Shown here piece by piece: positions 52,775-62,250 of a DNA stretch of 64,000 nucleotides; position 1 is the stretch's first letter; every line of letters starts with the position of its first letter. Location: contig CAVTBB010000002.1 of the NCBI GenBank assembly GCA_963732855.1, forward strand, positions 62,001 to 126,000, given 5' to 3'. The position numbers and the translations under genes were made by a program. The notes beneath the pieces are model-generated. The model was not told where the DNA came from. It searched no databases and was given only the letters and a program-made list of their open reading frames with translations. Source of the DNA: DASXVU01 sp963732855. Its GTDB lineage: Archaea; Thermoplasmatota; Thermoplasmata; Methanomassiliicoccales; UBA472.

Positions 52775-54526
52775 TTAGAAAGTGTGATGGGATTCATCCA
52801 TATGCTCCATTGCATCGAAGATATCTATCCTGGTGACGATGCCTAACAGCTTAAGATGGTCCTCTGAATCGACCACAATTATCGTTGAAACCTTTTCCGA
52901 TGCCATGATTTCGAAAGCATCGGCGGCCGAGGAGCTTGCGCAGATCGAATGGAATTCCGTCTGAATAATTTCCGATAGAATGACCTCTTTATCCTCATCC
53001 TTGAGGACCGATGCTCTTGTTATCACTCCGATAAGGCAACCTTCTTTTACTACTGGATATAGATGATGGGCGTGTTCCTTGATTGTATTCAGCACCTCAT
53101 CCCATGGAGCATCCGAATTTATGTGGACAGGATCTTTGGACATAACATCCTTGATCTCTATCTCTCCGAGCGTAGAGAAATCTACACCCATGCGACTGCT
53201 CGTGACCTGGCTCTCGAACAATGAATATTTCCCAGTTACCACGTAGCTCACTGTGGATGCCACCATGAGAGGTATTAGAACTATGAAACCACCCACCATT
53301 TCGGTGACCAGGACCGCCGCGGCAATGGGCGTCTTGGATACCCCTGCCATCATGGCCCCCATACCGACCAAGACGAAGAGTGGATACGGTTGCAAGTTGA
53401 AGATATTAGCCAATATGCCTCCAACTGCGCCTCCGATTATCAATGAGGGGAAGAATATACCACCGCTTCCACCCGAGCCCACGGTTAGAGATGTAGCCAC
53501 CATTTTCGCCAGAAGGAGACCGACAAGGAAGGTCACAGAGATCAGAGTTCCTTCCAGTATCAATTGGATCGTCCCCTCGCCCAAACCAAGCACCTGAGGA
53601 TATGCCAATCCGATGACGCCGACAGATAGTCCTCCCATGAATGTCGACACTGGAAGAGGCACAGACCACCTCTGGAATATATTTCTCATCTTTCTCATGA
53701 GAAGGACGAACATGATGCCGATCGCGCCGATGATCGCCCCTAGGGCGAGCATCATCATTAACAATTCCGCGGTTATCGTAATGTTGGGCAAGTTCGAATA
53801 GAAAATCGGACCCGCTCCGCCGAAAGGGATGAAGATCAGATACGAGGTCACACTTGAGATAATTGAGGGTATGACTGCGTTGCTCTCCATATCGTTCTTG
53901 TAAGGAACCTCTATCGCGAATATTGCCGATCCGAGAGGTGCCCTGAAAACAGCCGACCAACCGGCCGCCATTCCTGTGATGACTAGGATTCGCATTTCGG
54001 ACCTGCTGAGGTGCAGCTTACTGCCGACAAAGGATGCGATACCTCCGGATATCTGAGATATCGGTCCTTCATTCCCTGAGCTTCCGCCGCTCCCGATGGT
54101 TAGGGACGAGGCAAGAATCTTGACCGGAACCACTCTTCCTCTGATCTTACCTCCATGATGGTGAACAGAATCGATGACGTGGTCCGTGCCCGAACCGGCC
54201 GTCTCAGGAGCCCACTTCGACATAAGGACACCGGCCAGAAGTCCACCAATGGCGGGAATGCACAGTACCAGATACCATGGGAACGCATACGAATCGTATG
54301 AGAGGTTCCAAACAGCGTTGAGCAGAAATTGAAAGATCACCGCTCCCAGACCGGCGAGGACGCCCACGATGATGCTGATTGGTACCCATTTTCTTAGATA
54401 TGTACCCAACTCTTCATTCAGTGGACGTCTGATTCCCCTCCATATTGAGGTTCCAGAGCCCTTCCATGGTTTTTGCGATCTTGATAAGTCCGTGTCTAAA
54501 CCCTTCAACTGTGGCAACAAGAACAT
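52775..54526 (-). CDS. Second ClC-family chloride channel/transporter with CBS domains
   Basis: A 583-residue protein with the same plan as the one at 14948-16726: GSGGSSGNEGP near 145 (gating Glu kept, Arg replaced by Asn), RAPLGSAIFAIEVPY near 193, GSGGSGGIFFPSLIIGG near 355, and a CBS pair from about 470 to the end. The N-terminus begins about 35 residues before the first helix. The two copies differ clearly, so they are old paralogues and may have different ion or proton coupling. Confidence 0.92.
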   Translation of the reverse strand: MFLLPQLKGLDTDLSRSQKPWKGSGTSIWRGIRRPLNEELGTYLRKWVPISIIVGVLAGLGAVIFQFLLNAVWNLSYDSYAFPWYLVLCIPAIGGLLAGVLMSKWAPETAGSGTDHVIDSVHHHGGKIRGRVVPVKILASSLTIGSGGSSGNEGPISQISGGIASFVGSKLHLSRSEMRILVITGMAAGWSAVFRAPLGSAIFAIEVPYKNDMESNAVIPSIISSVTSYLIFIPFGGAGPIFYSNLPNITITAELLMMMLALGAIIGAIGIMFVLLMRKMRNIFQRWSVPLPVSTFMGGLSVGVIGLAYPQVLGLGEGTIQLILEGTLISVTFLVGLLLAKMVATSLTVGSGGSGGIFFPSLIIGGAVGGILANIFNLQPYPLFVLVGMGAMMAGVSKTPIAAAVLVTEMVGGFIVLIPLMVASTVSYVVTGKYSLFESQVTSSRMGVDFSTLGEIEIKDVMSKDPVHINSDAPWDEVLNTIKEHAHHLYPVVKEGCLIGVITRASVLKDEDKEVILSEIIQTEFHSICASSSAADAFEIMASEKVSTIIVVDSEDHLKLLGIVTRIDIFDAMEHMDESHHTF

Positions 54527-54763
54527 GGAATAAATACAATACTGTTTTCACAGATTCTAGTCAGCAACCCAACGATGTTCGTCTACGCCGAAGTGCCCAT
54601 CCTGGACGACCCGATGAGGCTGAATGTGCTGGGTGGAGAATTGGACGAATACGGGCAACTAGTATTATTTTGGAGAACGTATCATCGTTCAGATAATTCT
54701 TGCATCTGAAATTCGAAAACAAAGGCTGCGATTGTATTCATCCATTGAATATCATGACTAACA

Positions 54764-54772
54764 ATATTTATA
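54764..54772 (+). promoter_or_regulatory. TATA element of the PRC-barrel gene
   Basis: ATATTTATA, about 35 bases before the ATG at 54807, leaves a leader of around ten bases. Confidence 0.5.
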
Positions 54773-54806
54773 GAACACAAATACTATTCGGGACCTGGGA
54801 TGCAGG

Positions 54807-55079
54807 ATGCCGATTGAACTTTCAAGTATCGAGCGTAAGCACGTTATCACGAAGGATGGCAGAAACCTCGGAGACATGGTGGGCAGCAACATCGACACCT
54901 CTAAGTGGACCGTCACGAGCCTTATCATTGAGCTCCACAAGGATATGGTTAAACCGCTGAACATCAAGAAACCGTTCATGAGCAAAGCCAGAATCAAGAT
55001 CCGGACTGACCAGATCGGGGTCGTGGGGGATGTCATACAACTGACAATAGATCTGGATACATTGAGAACACACCTTTAG
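54807..55079 (+). CDS. PRC-barrel domain protein
   Basis: A 90-residue single PRC-barrel: VITKDGRNLGDMVGSNIDTSKWTVTSLIIEL matches the usual start (V-x-x-x-x-G-x-x-L-G-x-V), then a second half with IRTDQIGVVGDVIQLTIDL. Such stand-alone PRC proteins are common in archaea and are thought to bind RNA or protein partners; in euryarchaea some are tied to cell division. Role here unknown. Confidence 0.8.
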   Translation: MPIELSSIERKHVITKDGRNLGDMVGSNIDTSKWTVTSLIIELHKDMVKPLNIKKPFMSKARIKIRTDQIGVVGDVIQLTIDLDTLRTHL

Positions 55080-55088
55080 CGAGCGGGT

Positions 55089-55283
55089 TCAGCTCTGGTC
55101 ATTTGACTTGCCACCAAGATCATCTGGAACGTTTGCATCATCGCGCTGGCGAGAACATTTCCAGCAGAGCTTGTTTCGGCTAAGGTTAAGTGCACCACAC
55201 TCGCAAGTCCATAGCCCTTTAAGATTGTACGTGTCGCATATAGCGCATCGGGCGGGGTTGTCCTTCCTTGGTATCTCTGACAT
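55089..55283 (-). CDS. RanBP2-like zinc-finger small protein
   Basis: Sixty-four residues with six Cys in pairs. NPARCAICDTYNL gives one CxxC; LWTCECGALNLSRNKLCWKC follows, a pattern close to the RanBP2-type finger (W-x-C-x2-4-C-x3-N-x6-C-x2-C) except that the first pair is CxC. It also fits the wider archaeal zinc-ribbon group. A ribosome site AAGGAG lies 12 bases before the ATG. Two other open frames cover the same DNA; I prefer this one because of the cysteine pattern. Possible RNA- or protein-binding role. Confidence 0.65.
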   Translation of the reverse strand: MSEIPRKDNPARCAICDTYNLKGLWTCECGALNLSRNKLCWKCSRQRDDANVPDDLGGKSNDQS

Positions 55284-55469
55284 CGCGTAAGATTCGCTCC
55301 TTCAGGTATTTCTAGCTGATGGGATAACAATCGCATGGAACAGTAATTATACCTGGATAGGGGGATGCGGACGCCTCTGGAAACGAGTTTCAATATATCG
55401 GATGATCGACACTTAAGGCTAAGATTTATTAATGAAGCGCTCAAGTAAATCGCACCATAGGGTGTGGCA

Positions 55470-55970
55470 ATGCGTCGAGGAACAATTGTGATTGCAGTCA
55501 TCGCGGTAGCTGCTATAATGATCGGATCATATGCAGCAATTACTGTTTTCGGCAATAACGAAAAGACAGAATATCTGGTAGCCCAGGTTTACATAGGAAG
55601 CTGGAACAGCGACATCAGCACTATGAACCAAATGGATGTGCAATTCAAGATCTCATTGGACCTGAACAATGACGGCGTATATGAAGTTCAACAAACAAGC
55701 GATGTGATGAACGACACCTACATCGAAAGCGCACCCTATAGGCTTGGTGGTCCGGTCGCCTCTAACCTAGGCAGTTTCAATTTCAAGGTCGAAGTATTCA
55801 AGGTGGTAGACGGGGTACAGATTCCCATGAACTACACTGAAGACGGTTCGATACCGGTGAACCAAGGATCCAGCACCGAGAGCTCCCAAAATTCTTGGAG
55901 CTATGACGCCACGGTCATGGGCAATGATGAACGTGCTTGCAGCATCACATATTGGTATTATGTGAGCTAA
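55470..55970 (+). CDS. Secreted or membrane-anchored hypothetical protein
   Basis: A 166-residue protein with an N-terminal hydrophobic helix (TIVIAVIAVAAIMIGSYAAI) that acts as signal or anchor and a beta-rich extracellular domain. SLDLNNDGVYEVQQ may be a calcium-binding-like loop. The TATA-like GATTTATTAATG lies about 45 bases before the ATG. The ORF can also be read from a GTG two codons upstream. No family recognised. Confidence 0.6.
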   Translation: MRRGTIVIAVIAVAAIMIGSYAAITVFGNNEKTEYLVAQVYIGSWNSDISTMNQMDVQFKISLDLNNDGVYEVQQTSDVMNDTYIESAPYRLGGPVASNLGSFNFKVEVFKVVDGVQIPMNYTEDGSIPVNQGSSTESSQNSWSYDATVMGNDERACSITYWYYVS

Positions 55971-56375
55971 AAAAACGCCATTCCAAATTAAATACTGACC
56001 TAAAATTTATGGGAAGGTAGCTCGATGATGCCCCATATCATCACCATCGAGCGTTCTCCACACCATGAAGCCGAACGTACGAACCTGTTCTTCATTTTTC
56101 CTTGAATATCAATTGGGCCTTTTTGGCCGAGAATTGGAAATGAAAAAATTCCGCTTCACTTGGCAGGGACCAGTTCTGTCCTTCGGTACATTAACGGTCA
56201 CCGCAAAATGCTTAGAGGAATCAACATTTTCCGCTAAGATGACGGAAATACATTCACAATCGGATACTGGCTAAGAGTGGAGCACATCCCTCCTCAATTA
56301 TAAATATGGCAATGCTCACATTCTCTTAATACAGGATTATGGCAGGTTGCCATATCATTTGAAGGAGAGACGAAA
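55971..56375. other. Intergenic region with hairpin and MCO promoter
   Basis: Contains an imperfect hairpin GCTCGATGATG / CATCACCATCGAGC at about 56021-56053, likely the 3' end of the previous transcript, and the TATA element ATTATAAATAT at 56297-56307 that serves the multicopper oxidase. A 69-codon frame at 56065-56274 has no support. Confidence 0.45.
56297..56307 (+). promoter_or_regulatory. TATA element of the multicopper oxidase gene
   Basis: ATTATAAATAT, about 70 bases before the ATG. A nearly identical element (58445-58455) precedes the next gene block. Confidence 0.5.
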
Positions 56376-58289
56376 ATGAACTACACTAAGAAGAACATCC
56401 TGAGGATACTCTTAGTTGTGCTTGTTTGCTTCGCGATGCTCATACCGATAGGTATGACCAATATGGCGCAAGCGGCACCAGCTAAGACCCCTCTGGACGC
56501 GACGACAATACCCAAGTTTACAACGCAACTGCTAAGCAATATACCTGTGTATGTCCCGATCAAGGTCAAGGACCCGCAGACAGGGCTGATGACCGATTAT
56601 TATACCGTCATCGCCTCACAATTTACGCAGCAAATTCTGCCGGCTGGGTTCCCTAAGACCACGGTCTGGGGATATGGTGGCATGACCAAGGATCCTTTGA
56701 CAGGTCATTTCTTGGGATTCGTTAGGAACACCCCATCACCATCGTTTATTGCCACTAAGGGAACTCCGGTCAATGTCGCATGGGTGAACGGTATCTACAC
56801 CAAGTATATGTTCGCCACCGACCCTACGATTGACTGGACCAACCCGAACAACTTCGCATCTCCGACGGCTCCGTTCAATGCGTTCCCGCCAGGATATGCC
56901 CAGGCTCAGTACCCGGTTACTACGGCTACTCACCTCCATGGAGGAGAGACATCTGCCAAGTACGATGGCGGTCCATACAATTGGGTTAGCTGGAACGGAC
57001 TTCATGGTCCGGACTACAACACCTATACCAGAACCCTACCCAACGCCCAGGTGTTCCATTATGACAACCTGCAGGCTGCCGGAGGCACGCTCTGGTACCA
57101 TGACCATGCGATGGGACTGACCAGGAGCAACGTGTATTCTGGACTCGCGGGTTACTACACCATCGTCGACCCTGTCGATCCGATTGCAGCACTATTGCCG
57201 ACGGGCAAATACGTGGTTCCTCTCGCTATTCAGGACCGTAAGTTCTATACCGATGGTTCGCTGATGTTCCCCAGCGACGCTCCGCCAAACCCGGACATTC
57301 ACCCATACTGGGTACCCGAGTTCTTCGGTGATGTGATCATGGTCAACGGCAACACATGGCCGAACCTCAACGTCGACCAGGGTCAGTATGAGTTCGTTGT
57401 ACTGGACGGATCGAATGCCAGGTGGTATAACCTGTCCATGTCGAACGGCATGCCGTTCACGGTCATCGCCAGCGATGAAAATTATCTGAGAGCGCCGGTT
57501 ACCACGACCTCGTTCTTGATCGCGCCGGGTGAGAGATACACTGTCCTTGCTGACTTCAGCGGTATCGGTGTTGGAACAAAGATTACTATGGTTAACGACG
57601 CGGTATACCCGTTCGGCTCTGGAGTAGCCCCTGACCCCAACCTAGATGGTGTCATCATGCAGTTCACGGTTACTGGCAACCCAGGCTTCACCGCCCAGAC
57701 CCTGCCGGCAATCCTGAACCCGAGCCTTGATGTCTATCCGTCATTGACGATGACTCCAGGCATGGTCGAGAGGAACTTGACCCTGAAGGAGTTCTCTGGG
57801 CCAGGCGGACCGCTAGAGGTCATGATCGACGGTCAGCAATTTTGGAGCCCGATTTCCGAGCTGCCGGTAAAGGGATCGACCGAGATATGGAGGATCATTG
57901 ACGATACCGTGGATGGCCACCCGATCCACCTGCACCTGATCAACTTCCAGGTCATACAGAGGCAGATGTTCAACCAGACTAACTACGATGCAGATTGGAT
58001 GGCGTTGAACGGTGGAATACTACCGTTCCCGAACCCCACCCAGAACGTCGATCTGAACCTCTATCTGGAAGGGACTCCAACCTTAGCCTCTCCCTATGAG
58101 CAGGCTTGGAAGGATACTGTCCAGATCAATCCTGGAGAGGTGGTCACCTTCATCGTGAGATGGTCGCCGGTTGATGGAACCGCGAACTACAAGTTCGATG
58201 TGACAGCAGGACCTGATTATGTCTGGCATTGTCACATCGTCGACCATGAAGATCAGGACATGATGAGAAGGTTCCACGTCCAGCCATAA
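56376..58289 (+). CDS. Secreted multicopper oxidase (CotA-like)
   Basis: A 637-residue three-domain blue oxidase with a Sec signal peptide (LRILLVVLVCFAMLIPIGM, cleavage near AQAAPA). All four copper motifs are present: THLHGGET near 185, WYHDHAMGLTRSNVYSGLAG near 239, HPIHLHLINF near 514 and HCHIVDHEDQDMMRRFHV near 617, with Met as axial ligand. The CotA/bilirubin-oxidase branch oxidises phenols, bilirubin-like compounds or metals such as Mn(II) or Cu(I) with O2. GAAGGAGA lies before the ATG. The following exporter genes have their own promoter. Confidence 0.93.
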   Translation: MNYTKKNILRILLVVLVCFAMLIPIGMTNMAQAAPAKTPLDATTIPKFTTQLLSNIPVYVPIKVKDPQTGLMTDYYTVIASQFTQQILPAGFPKTTVWGYGGMTKDPLTGHFLGFVRNTPSPSFIATKGTPVNVAWVNGIYTKYMFATDPTIDWTNPNNFASPTAPFNAFPPGYAQAQYPVTTATHLHGGETSAKYDGGPYNWVSWNGLHGPDYNTYTRTLPNAQVFHYDNLQAAGGTLWYHDHAMGLTRSNVYSGLAGYYTIVDPVDPIAALLPTGKYVVPLAIQDRKFYTDGSLMFPSDAPPNPDIHPYWVPEFFGDVIMVNGNTWPNLNVDQGQYEFVVLDGSNARWYNLSMSNGMPFTVIASDENYLRAPVTTTSFLIAPGERYTVLADFSGIGVGTKITMVNDAVYPFGSGVAPDPNLDGVIMQFTVTGNPGFTAQTLPAILNPSLDVYPSLTMTPGMVERNLTLKEFSGPGGPLEVMIDGQQFWSPISELPVKGSTEIWRIIDDTVDGHPIHLHLINFQVIQRQMFNQTNYDADWMALNGGILPFPNPTQNVDLNLYLEGTPTLASPYEQAWKDTVQINPGEVVTFIVRWSPVDGTANYKFDVTAGPDYVWHCHIVDHEDQDMMRRFHVQP

Positions 58290-58300
58290 ACCAAACCCCT

Positions 58301-58317
58301 TTTCATTTCTTTTTTTA
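58301..58317 (+). terminator. T-rich end after the multicopper oxidase
   Basis: TTTTCATTTCTTTTTTT about ten bases after the stop codon, an archaeal-type transcript end. Confidence 0.6.
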
Positions 58318-58444
58318 ATAAAAATCCAATCTACATTCCATATTTGAAGAACTATCAAAACGATCTTGCCACTTTCGGGTAACCTCGTAAAATGACGCTC
58401 TTGATTCGCATCAAGGTCCGGGAGGAAAGGAGGCTGGAACGTGA

Positions 58445-58455
58445 TTTATAAATAT
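58445..58455 (+). promoter_or_regulatory. TATA element of the MacB-like exporter operon
   Basis: TTTATAAATAT about 100 bases before the permease start; resembles the element of the multicopper oxidase gene, which suggests similar expression strength. Confidence 0.45.
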
Positions 58456-58553
58456 AGTAAAGCTCCACTTCAATTTTGTAGTTGCAACTGCCGGGGATGC
58501 CCTGAAAGAATAATCCCGGTGATGCGTCGAAGATGTCCTACGGGAGGCGGAAC

Positions 58554-59774
58554 ATGACAGAGAAGAAGATCAACAACCATGTAGGTACGCGACGGTTGAT
58601 TACGGGCAGCATTCGCAGAAGGCTGTTCCGTAATGCCGCAACAATAGCCTGTTTCGCCTTCATCGCTGGGACGATCCTCACGGCTGGATTCCTCGTTGCG
58701 GGTGCGCAAATGAGCGTGCAGGCAGGGATGGATCGCCTAGGGGCGGACATGATCGTTATCCCGTACGATCCTTACACACATAGTTCCGGTGTCTTCCTGA
58801 CCGGTCAGGCTTCGATGACCTATTTCGATGAGAGCGTCATTGCTGGAGTCGCTGGGACCCCTGGAGTACTGAGAGCATCGCCCCAGGTGTTCGTACATAC
58901 CATGGACCTCCTTCCTTGGTGCAAGTATCCAGTCCAGATCATGGGGTTCGATCCAAATAGCGACTTCTCCGTACTACCCCTGCTCATCGATCCGTTACAA
59001 TCATCGATAACGAACAGCACCATCATTACGGGCAATTTGGTCCAGGGCGATATTGGCTCCACCGTCAACGTATATGGGCATGAACTGACGATAATCGGGC
59101 GCCTCGAGAAGACCGGATTCTCTCCGGACAATTCCATATACCTTACAATGGACGGCGCCTATGCGATCGCCGCTGATGCACCCTCGGACCTGTTGAACAA
59201 AAGTGCCACCTCGGGGCAGATCTCCGCGATCCTGGTGAAGGCTGATAAAACACTCGGTATCGACCCGGTAGTGTATTGGATCACATCATTGAACCCAGGT
59301 ACGCTCGTATATCCGATGAACGAACTGGGAAGGGATATGGCAGACCAACTGTCGACCACCACACAGACCCTTTATCTGACCGCTGTTTCGGTCATTGTGG
59401 TCTCCATGCCTCTGGTGGCATTGATCGCGACAATGAGCGCCAATGAGCGCCGAAGGGAGATTGGCCTGATGCGGGCGATGGGGGCGACACAGGGCAACGT
59501 GTTCGCCTTGTTCTTTACCGAAGCGGTAGTGCTGGCGCTGATCGGCGGTTTGGTCGGCGTGGCTGTCTCTAGCTCCGGGTTGGCTATGTTCCAAGATTTG
59601 ATATCCAATGGCCTGAACATCTCATTCCAGTGGCCGTCAATGGTCACGGTAATGTCTCAGATATCGCTCGCCGTGGCATTGGCCATCGCCCTGGCCGGTA
59701 TCGCAGCCATATGGCCAGCACTAAGTGCCAGCAAGATGGAACCGTACGATGCAATAAGGAAGGGACAGAATTGA
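58554..59774 (+). CDS. FtsX/MacB-type ABC permease, first copy
   Basis: A 406-residue permease with the four-helix plan of the MacB/LolC/FtsX superfamily: one N-terminal helix, an extracellular domain of about 230 residues, and three C-terminal helices starting at TQTLYLTAVSVIVVSMPL. The MSANERRREIGLMRAMGAT motif in the cytoplasmic loop is typical. I start at 58554, five bases after GGGAGG; the longer frame from 58533 contains that ribosome site. It ends KMEPYDAIRKG, like the second permease, so the two are paralogues. Confidence 0.85.
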   Translation: MTEKKINNHVGTRRLITGSIRRRLFRNAATIACFAFIAGTILTAGFLVAGAQMSVQAGMDRLGADMIVIPYDPYTHSSGVFLTGQASMTYFDESVIAGVAGTPGVLRASPQVFVHTMDLLPWCKYPVQIMGFDPNSDFSVLPLLIDPLQSSITNSTIITGNLVQGDIGSTVNVYGHELTIIGRLEKTGFSPDNSIYLTMDGAYAIAADAPSDLLNKSATSGQISAILVKADKTLGIDPVVYWITSLNPGTLVYPMNELGRDMADQLSTTTQTLYLTAVSVIVVSMPLVALIATMSANERRREIGLMRAMGATQGNVFALFFTEAVVLALIGGLVGVAVSSSGLAMFQDLISNGLNISFQWPSMVTVMSQISLAVALAIALAGIAAIWPALSASKMEPYDAIRKGQN

Positions 59775-60466
59775 TAATCGCTACTGAAGTGACTAAAACA
59801 TACAATAATAACGACATCGTGGTCAACGCCCTGGACAAAGCAAGTGTGTCCATCGGAGATAACGAATTCGTTCTGATTGTCGGCCGTTCGGGTAGCGGCA
59901 AGTCCACCCTTCTGAGCGTGCTCGGAGGACTGACACGTCCAACCCAGGGAAATGTCAAGTTCAATGGAAGGGAGATCTGGACAATGAGCGATACCGACCT
60001 CTCAAAATTGAGAAGCAAAGAGATAGGTTTCGTCTTCCAATTTCCTGGCCTCCTCCCAACATTGAACTCGATAGAAAATGTCATGCTCCCAACGATGTTC
60101 TCAAAGGATTCCGAGAACGCGGGTGCAAGAGCAAAAGAACTGCTGGAATCCGTCGGCCTGGGGGACAAGCTCAAGTCATTTCCGCACCAGCTGTCAGGAG
60201 GTGAACTGAAGCGGGCCTCGATAGCCCGAGCCTTGATCAACAATCCGAGCGTCATCCTGGCAGACGAGCCCACAGGAGACCTAGATGCCGATACCGAGCA
60301 AGAGATCATGGCTATGTTCGAGGGAATAAACAAACAGGGGAAGACGATCATCATGGTCACTCACAACCCTGAGCTGTCGGTCTTCGCGAACAAAGTACTG
60401 ACAATGGTCAAAGGAAAGATCAATGAGAAGGACCCGAGGGATGACAAATGCCCCACCACTCAATGA
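59771..60466 (+). CDS. MacB/LolD-type ABC ATPase
   Basis: A 231-residue ATPase: Walker A GRSGSGKSTLLSVL near 43, signature LSGGELKRASIARAL near 144 and Walker B VILADEPTGDLD near 164, the last being typical for the MacB/LolD group. The start is TTG, overlapping the permease stop as TTGA, with AGGAAGGG upstream. It serves both flanking permeases, which probably form a heterodimer. Confidence 0.9.
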   Translation: MIIATEVTKTYNNNDIVVNALDKASVSIGDNEFVLIVGRSGSGKSTLLSVLGGLTRPTQGNVKFNGREIWTMSDTDLSKLRSKEIGFVFQFPGLLPTLNSIENVMLPTMFSKDSENAGARAKELLESVGLGDKLKSFPHQLSGGELKRASIARALINNPSVILADEPTGDLDADTEQEIMAMFEGINKQGKTIIMVTHNPELSVFANKVLTMVKGKINEKDPRDDKCPTTQ

Positions 60467-60534
60467 TGACGATCTGCCCCAAGAACAAACTGCCGTACAG
60501 ATCAAGCAAAGTAACGATACCTGGAGGAAGATAA

Positions 60535-61746
60535 ATGAAACATGATTCCATCCACCTCCGCAACTTCATCTGGAAGAGCGTGAGGCGAAGGACATTCAGG
60601 AACGTAGCTACCATCCTGACCTTCGCGGTCGTCACCGGCAGCCTGCTTTCAGCATATTTCCTTGTGGGAGGGGCCGAGAACAGCGCCCAGGCGGGTATGA
60701 ATAGGTTAGGAGCTGATCTGATGGTCGTTCCCGAAGAATTCCAAGGCGTGACTGATGCGATCATCCTCTCAGGACATCCTTCGACGTTCTTCTTCAATGC
60801 GACGGCGCTTGACGGGGTGAAGAACGTCCCCAACGTTGAAAAGGTCGCACCCCAGACCTACATCGCCACGCTTAACTATGCGTGCTGCTCGTTCCCGACC
60901 CAGATGGTCGCTTTCAATTCCACTCATGACTTCACGATCCAGCCTTGGCTCCAATCCGAGCTCGGCCGGCCACTGGAAAAGGACGAGATCATCCTCGGAA
61001 ACGCGTACATCGGTGGGGCAGTAGGTCTCCACGTCATCTTCTATGGACATGACTTTACCATAGCTGGTATCCTCGAGCCGACGGGGACGGGCGTTGATCA
61101 GTCGGTCTTCATTCAGGACACGGACGCCTATGCTATGGCCATTGATTCGAAAACCCTGGCATGGAAGGAGCTTGACCTCAAACCGGGTCAGATATCGAAC
61201 GTGCTTGTCAAGATCGCTCCAGGAGCCGATGCCGAGCAGGTGGCGGCCGATATCGAGGCAGCGGTCCCAGGGGTCAGCGTGATCACTTCGAACTACCTGG
61301 CCAGAAAGATCAATGAACAGCTGGCCGGAACCGTCGGATCGCTGTACCTCACCGCAGCCGCGATCACCTTGGTGTCCGTTCCGCTGGTGGCGACAGTATC
61401 CACAATGGTGGCCAACGAACGTAAGAGAGAGATCGGGCTCATGCGGGCGATGGGCGCCAATCAGAGAATGGTCTTCGGCCTTGTGTTAGTAGAGGCATTG
61501 ATACTTGCCGGACTGGGCACTCTGATCGGTGCTTCAGTATCAGCGACGGTCATTCTCGTATCGAAGGACTTCATCACAACCAGTTTGGGCATACCATTCC
61601 TATGGCCTTCGATATTGACATTAGCGGGGCAAGTGATGCTCGTTGCATTGGCAGCGGTAGCGATCGGAGGATTAGCCTCCCTATATCCTGCACTAAAGGC
61701 AAGCAAGATGGAGCCTTATGATGCAATAAAGAGCGGTTCGAGCTGA
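60535..61746 (+). CDS. FtsX/MacB-type ABC permease, second copy
   Basis: A 403-residue paralogue of the permease at 58554-59774, aligned from end to end: RRTFRNVATILTFAVVTGSLL (against RRLFRNAATIACFAFIAGTIL), NERKREIGLMRAMGANQRM and the same tail KMEPYDAIKSG. The extracellular domain carries a Cys-Cys pair (NYACCSF) where the first copy has one Cys (WCKYP). No MacA-type adaptor is present, as expected for a single-membrane cell. Export of a peptide, lipid or cofactor, or mechanical signalling, are possible roles. Confidence 0.86.
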   Translation: MKHDSIHLRNFIWKSVRRRTFRNVATILTFAVVTGSLLSAYFLVGGAENSAQAGMNRLGADLMVVPEEFQGVTDAIILSGHPSTFFFNATALDGVKNVPNVEKVAPQTYIATLNYACCSFPTQMVAFNSTHDFTIQPWLQSELGRPLEKDEIILGNAYIGGAVGLHVIFYGHDFTIAGILEPTGTGVDQSVFIQDTDAYAMAIDSKTLAWKELDLKPGQISNVLVKIAPGADAEQVAADIEAAVPGVSVITSNYLARKINEQLAGTVGSLYLTAAAITLVSVPLVATVSTMVANERKREIGLMRAMGANQRMVFGLVLVEALILAGLGTLIGASVSATVILVSKDFITTSLGIPFLWPSILTLAGQVMLVALAAVAIGGLASLYPALKASKMEPYDAIKSGSS

Positions 61747-62250
61747 AATTGTAGGAATAACGAATCGAACAGAGACATTACAGGAATGATGGGGAAAACT
61801 TCCCCTCATTTCACCTAATTGAACATCATATCACTGAAATCAAGTCATCTGACCGCCTGATGCGAGTGTTTAGAATGTTCAATTAGTCAATATTCTGCTT
61901 TATCCGGTGATCACAGCCCCAGATTTCAAGAGAAGCGCATACCCCATTACCTGTGCTTTTATATCATCTGGTTATCTTCTGTCATTGAATAGAGCGCTCT
62001 TAAGTTCCTCCTATTCGATCAAGGTACTCCTTTCGGTATCGATTTCGACAAGGGCGAATGCGGTCACGAACCTGACATGTGACCATCGTCAATATGCTTG
62101 ATCATCCAAGGAAATTCTACATGCAAATAGATCTGATTGATCTGAATAACGCGATCTATGATCGGACCACTTGGATGATTCTTTTCTATAAAATCTCGCT
62201 ATCTATCTTGATTAGAAAAGAATAAAGTTGGAAAAGGTTTGTGAAAACGT
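61747..62250. other. Non-coding stretch between converging genes
   Basis: About 500 AT-rich bases between the second permease and the beta-helix gene, which face each other. No gene or RNA recognised; transcript ends from both sides are expected here. Confidence 0.4.

Noticed and set aside
55076..55555. 159-codon minus-strand frame covering the zinc-finger gene
   Set aside because: Different frame with no ribosome site; the overlapping 64-residue frame has a clear cysteine pattern and ribosome site, and the upstream part overlaps the promoter of the 55470 gene.
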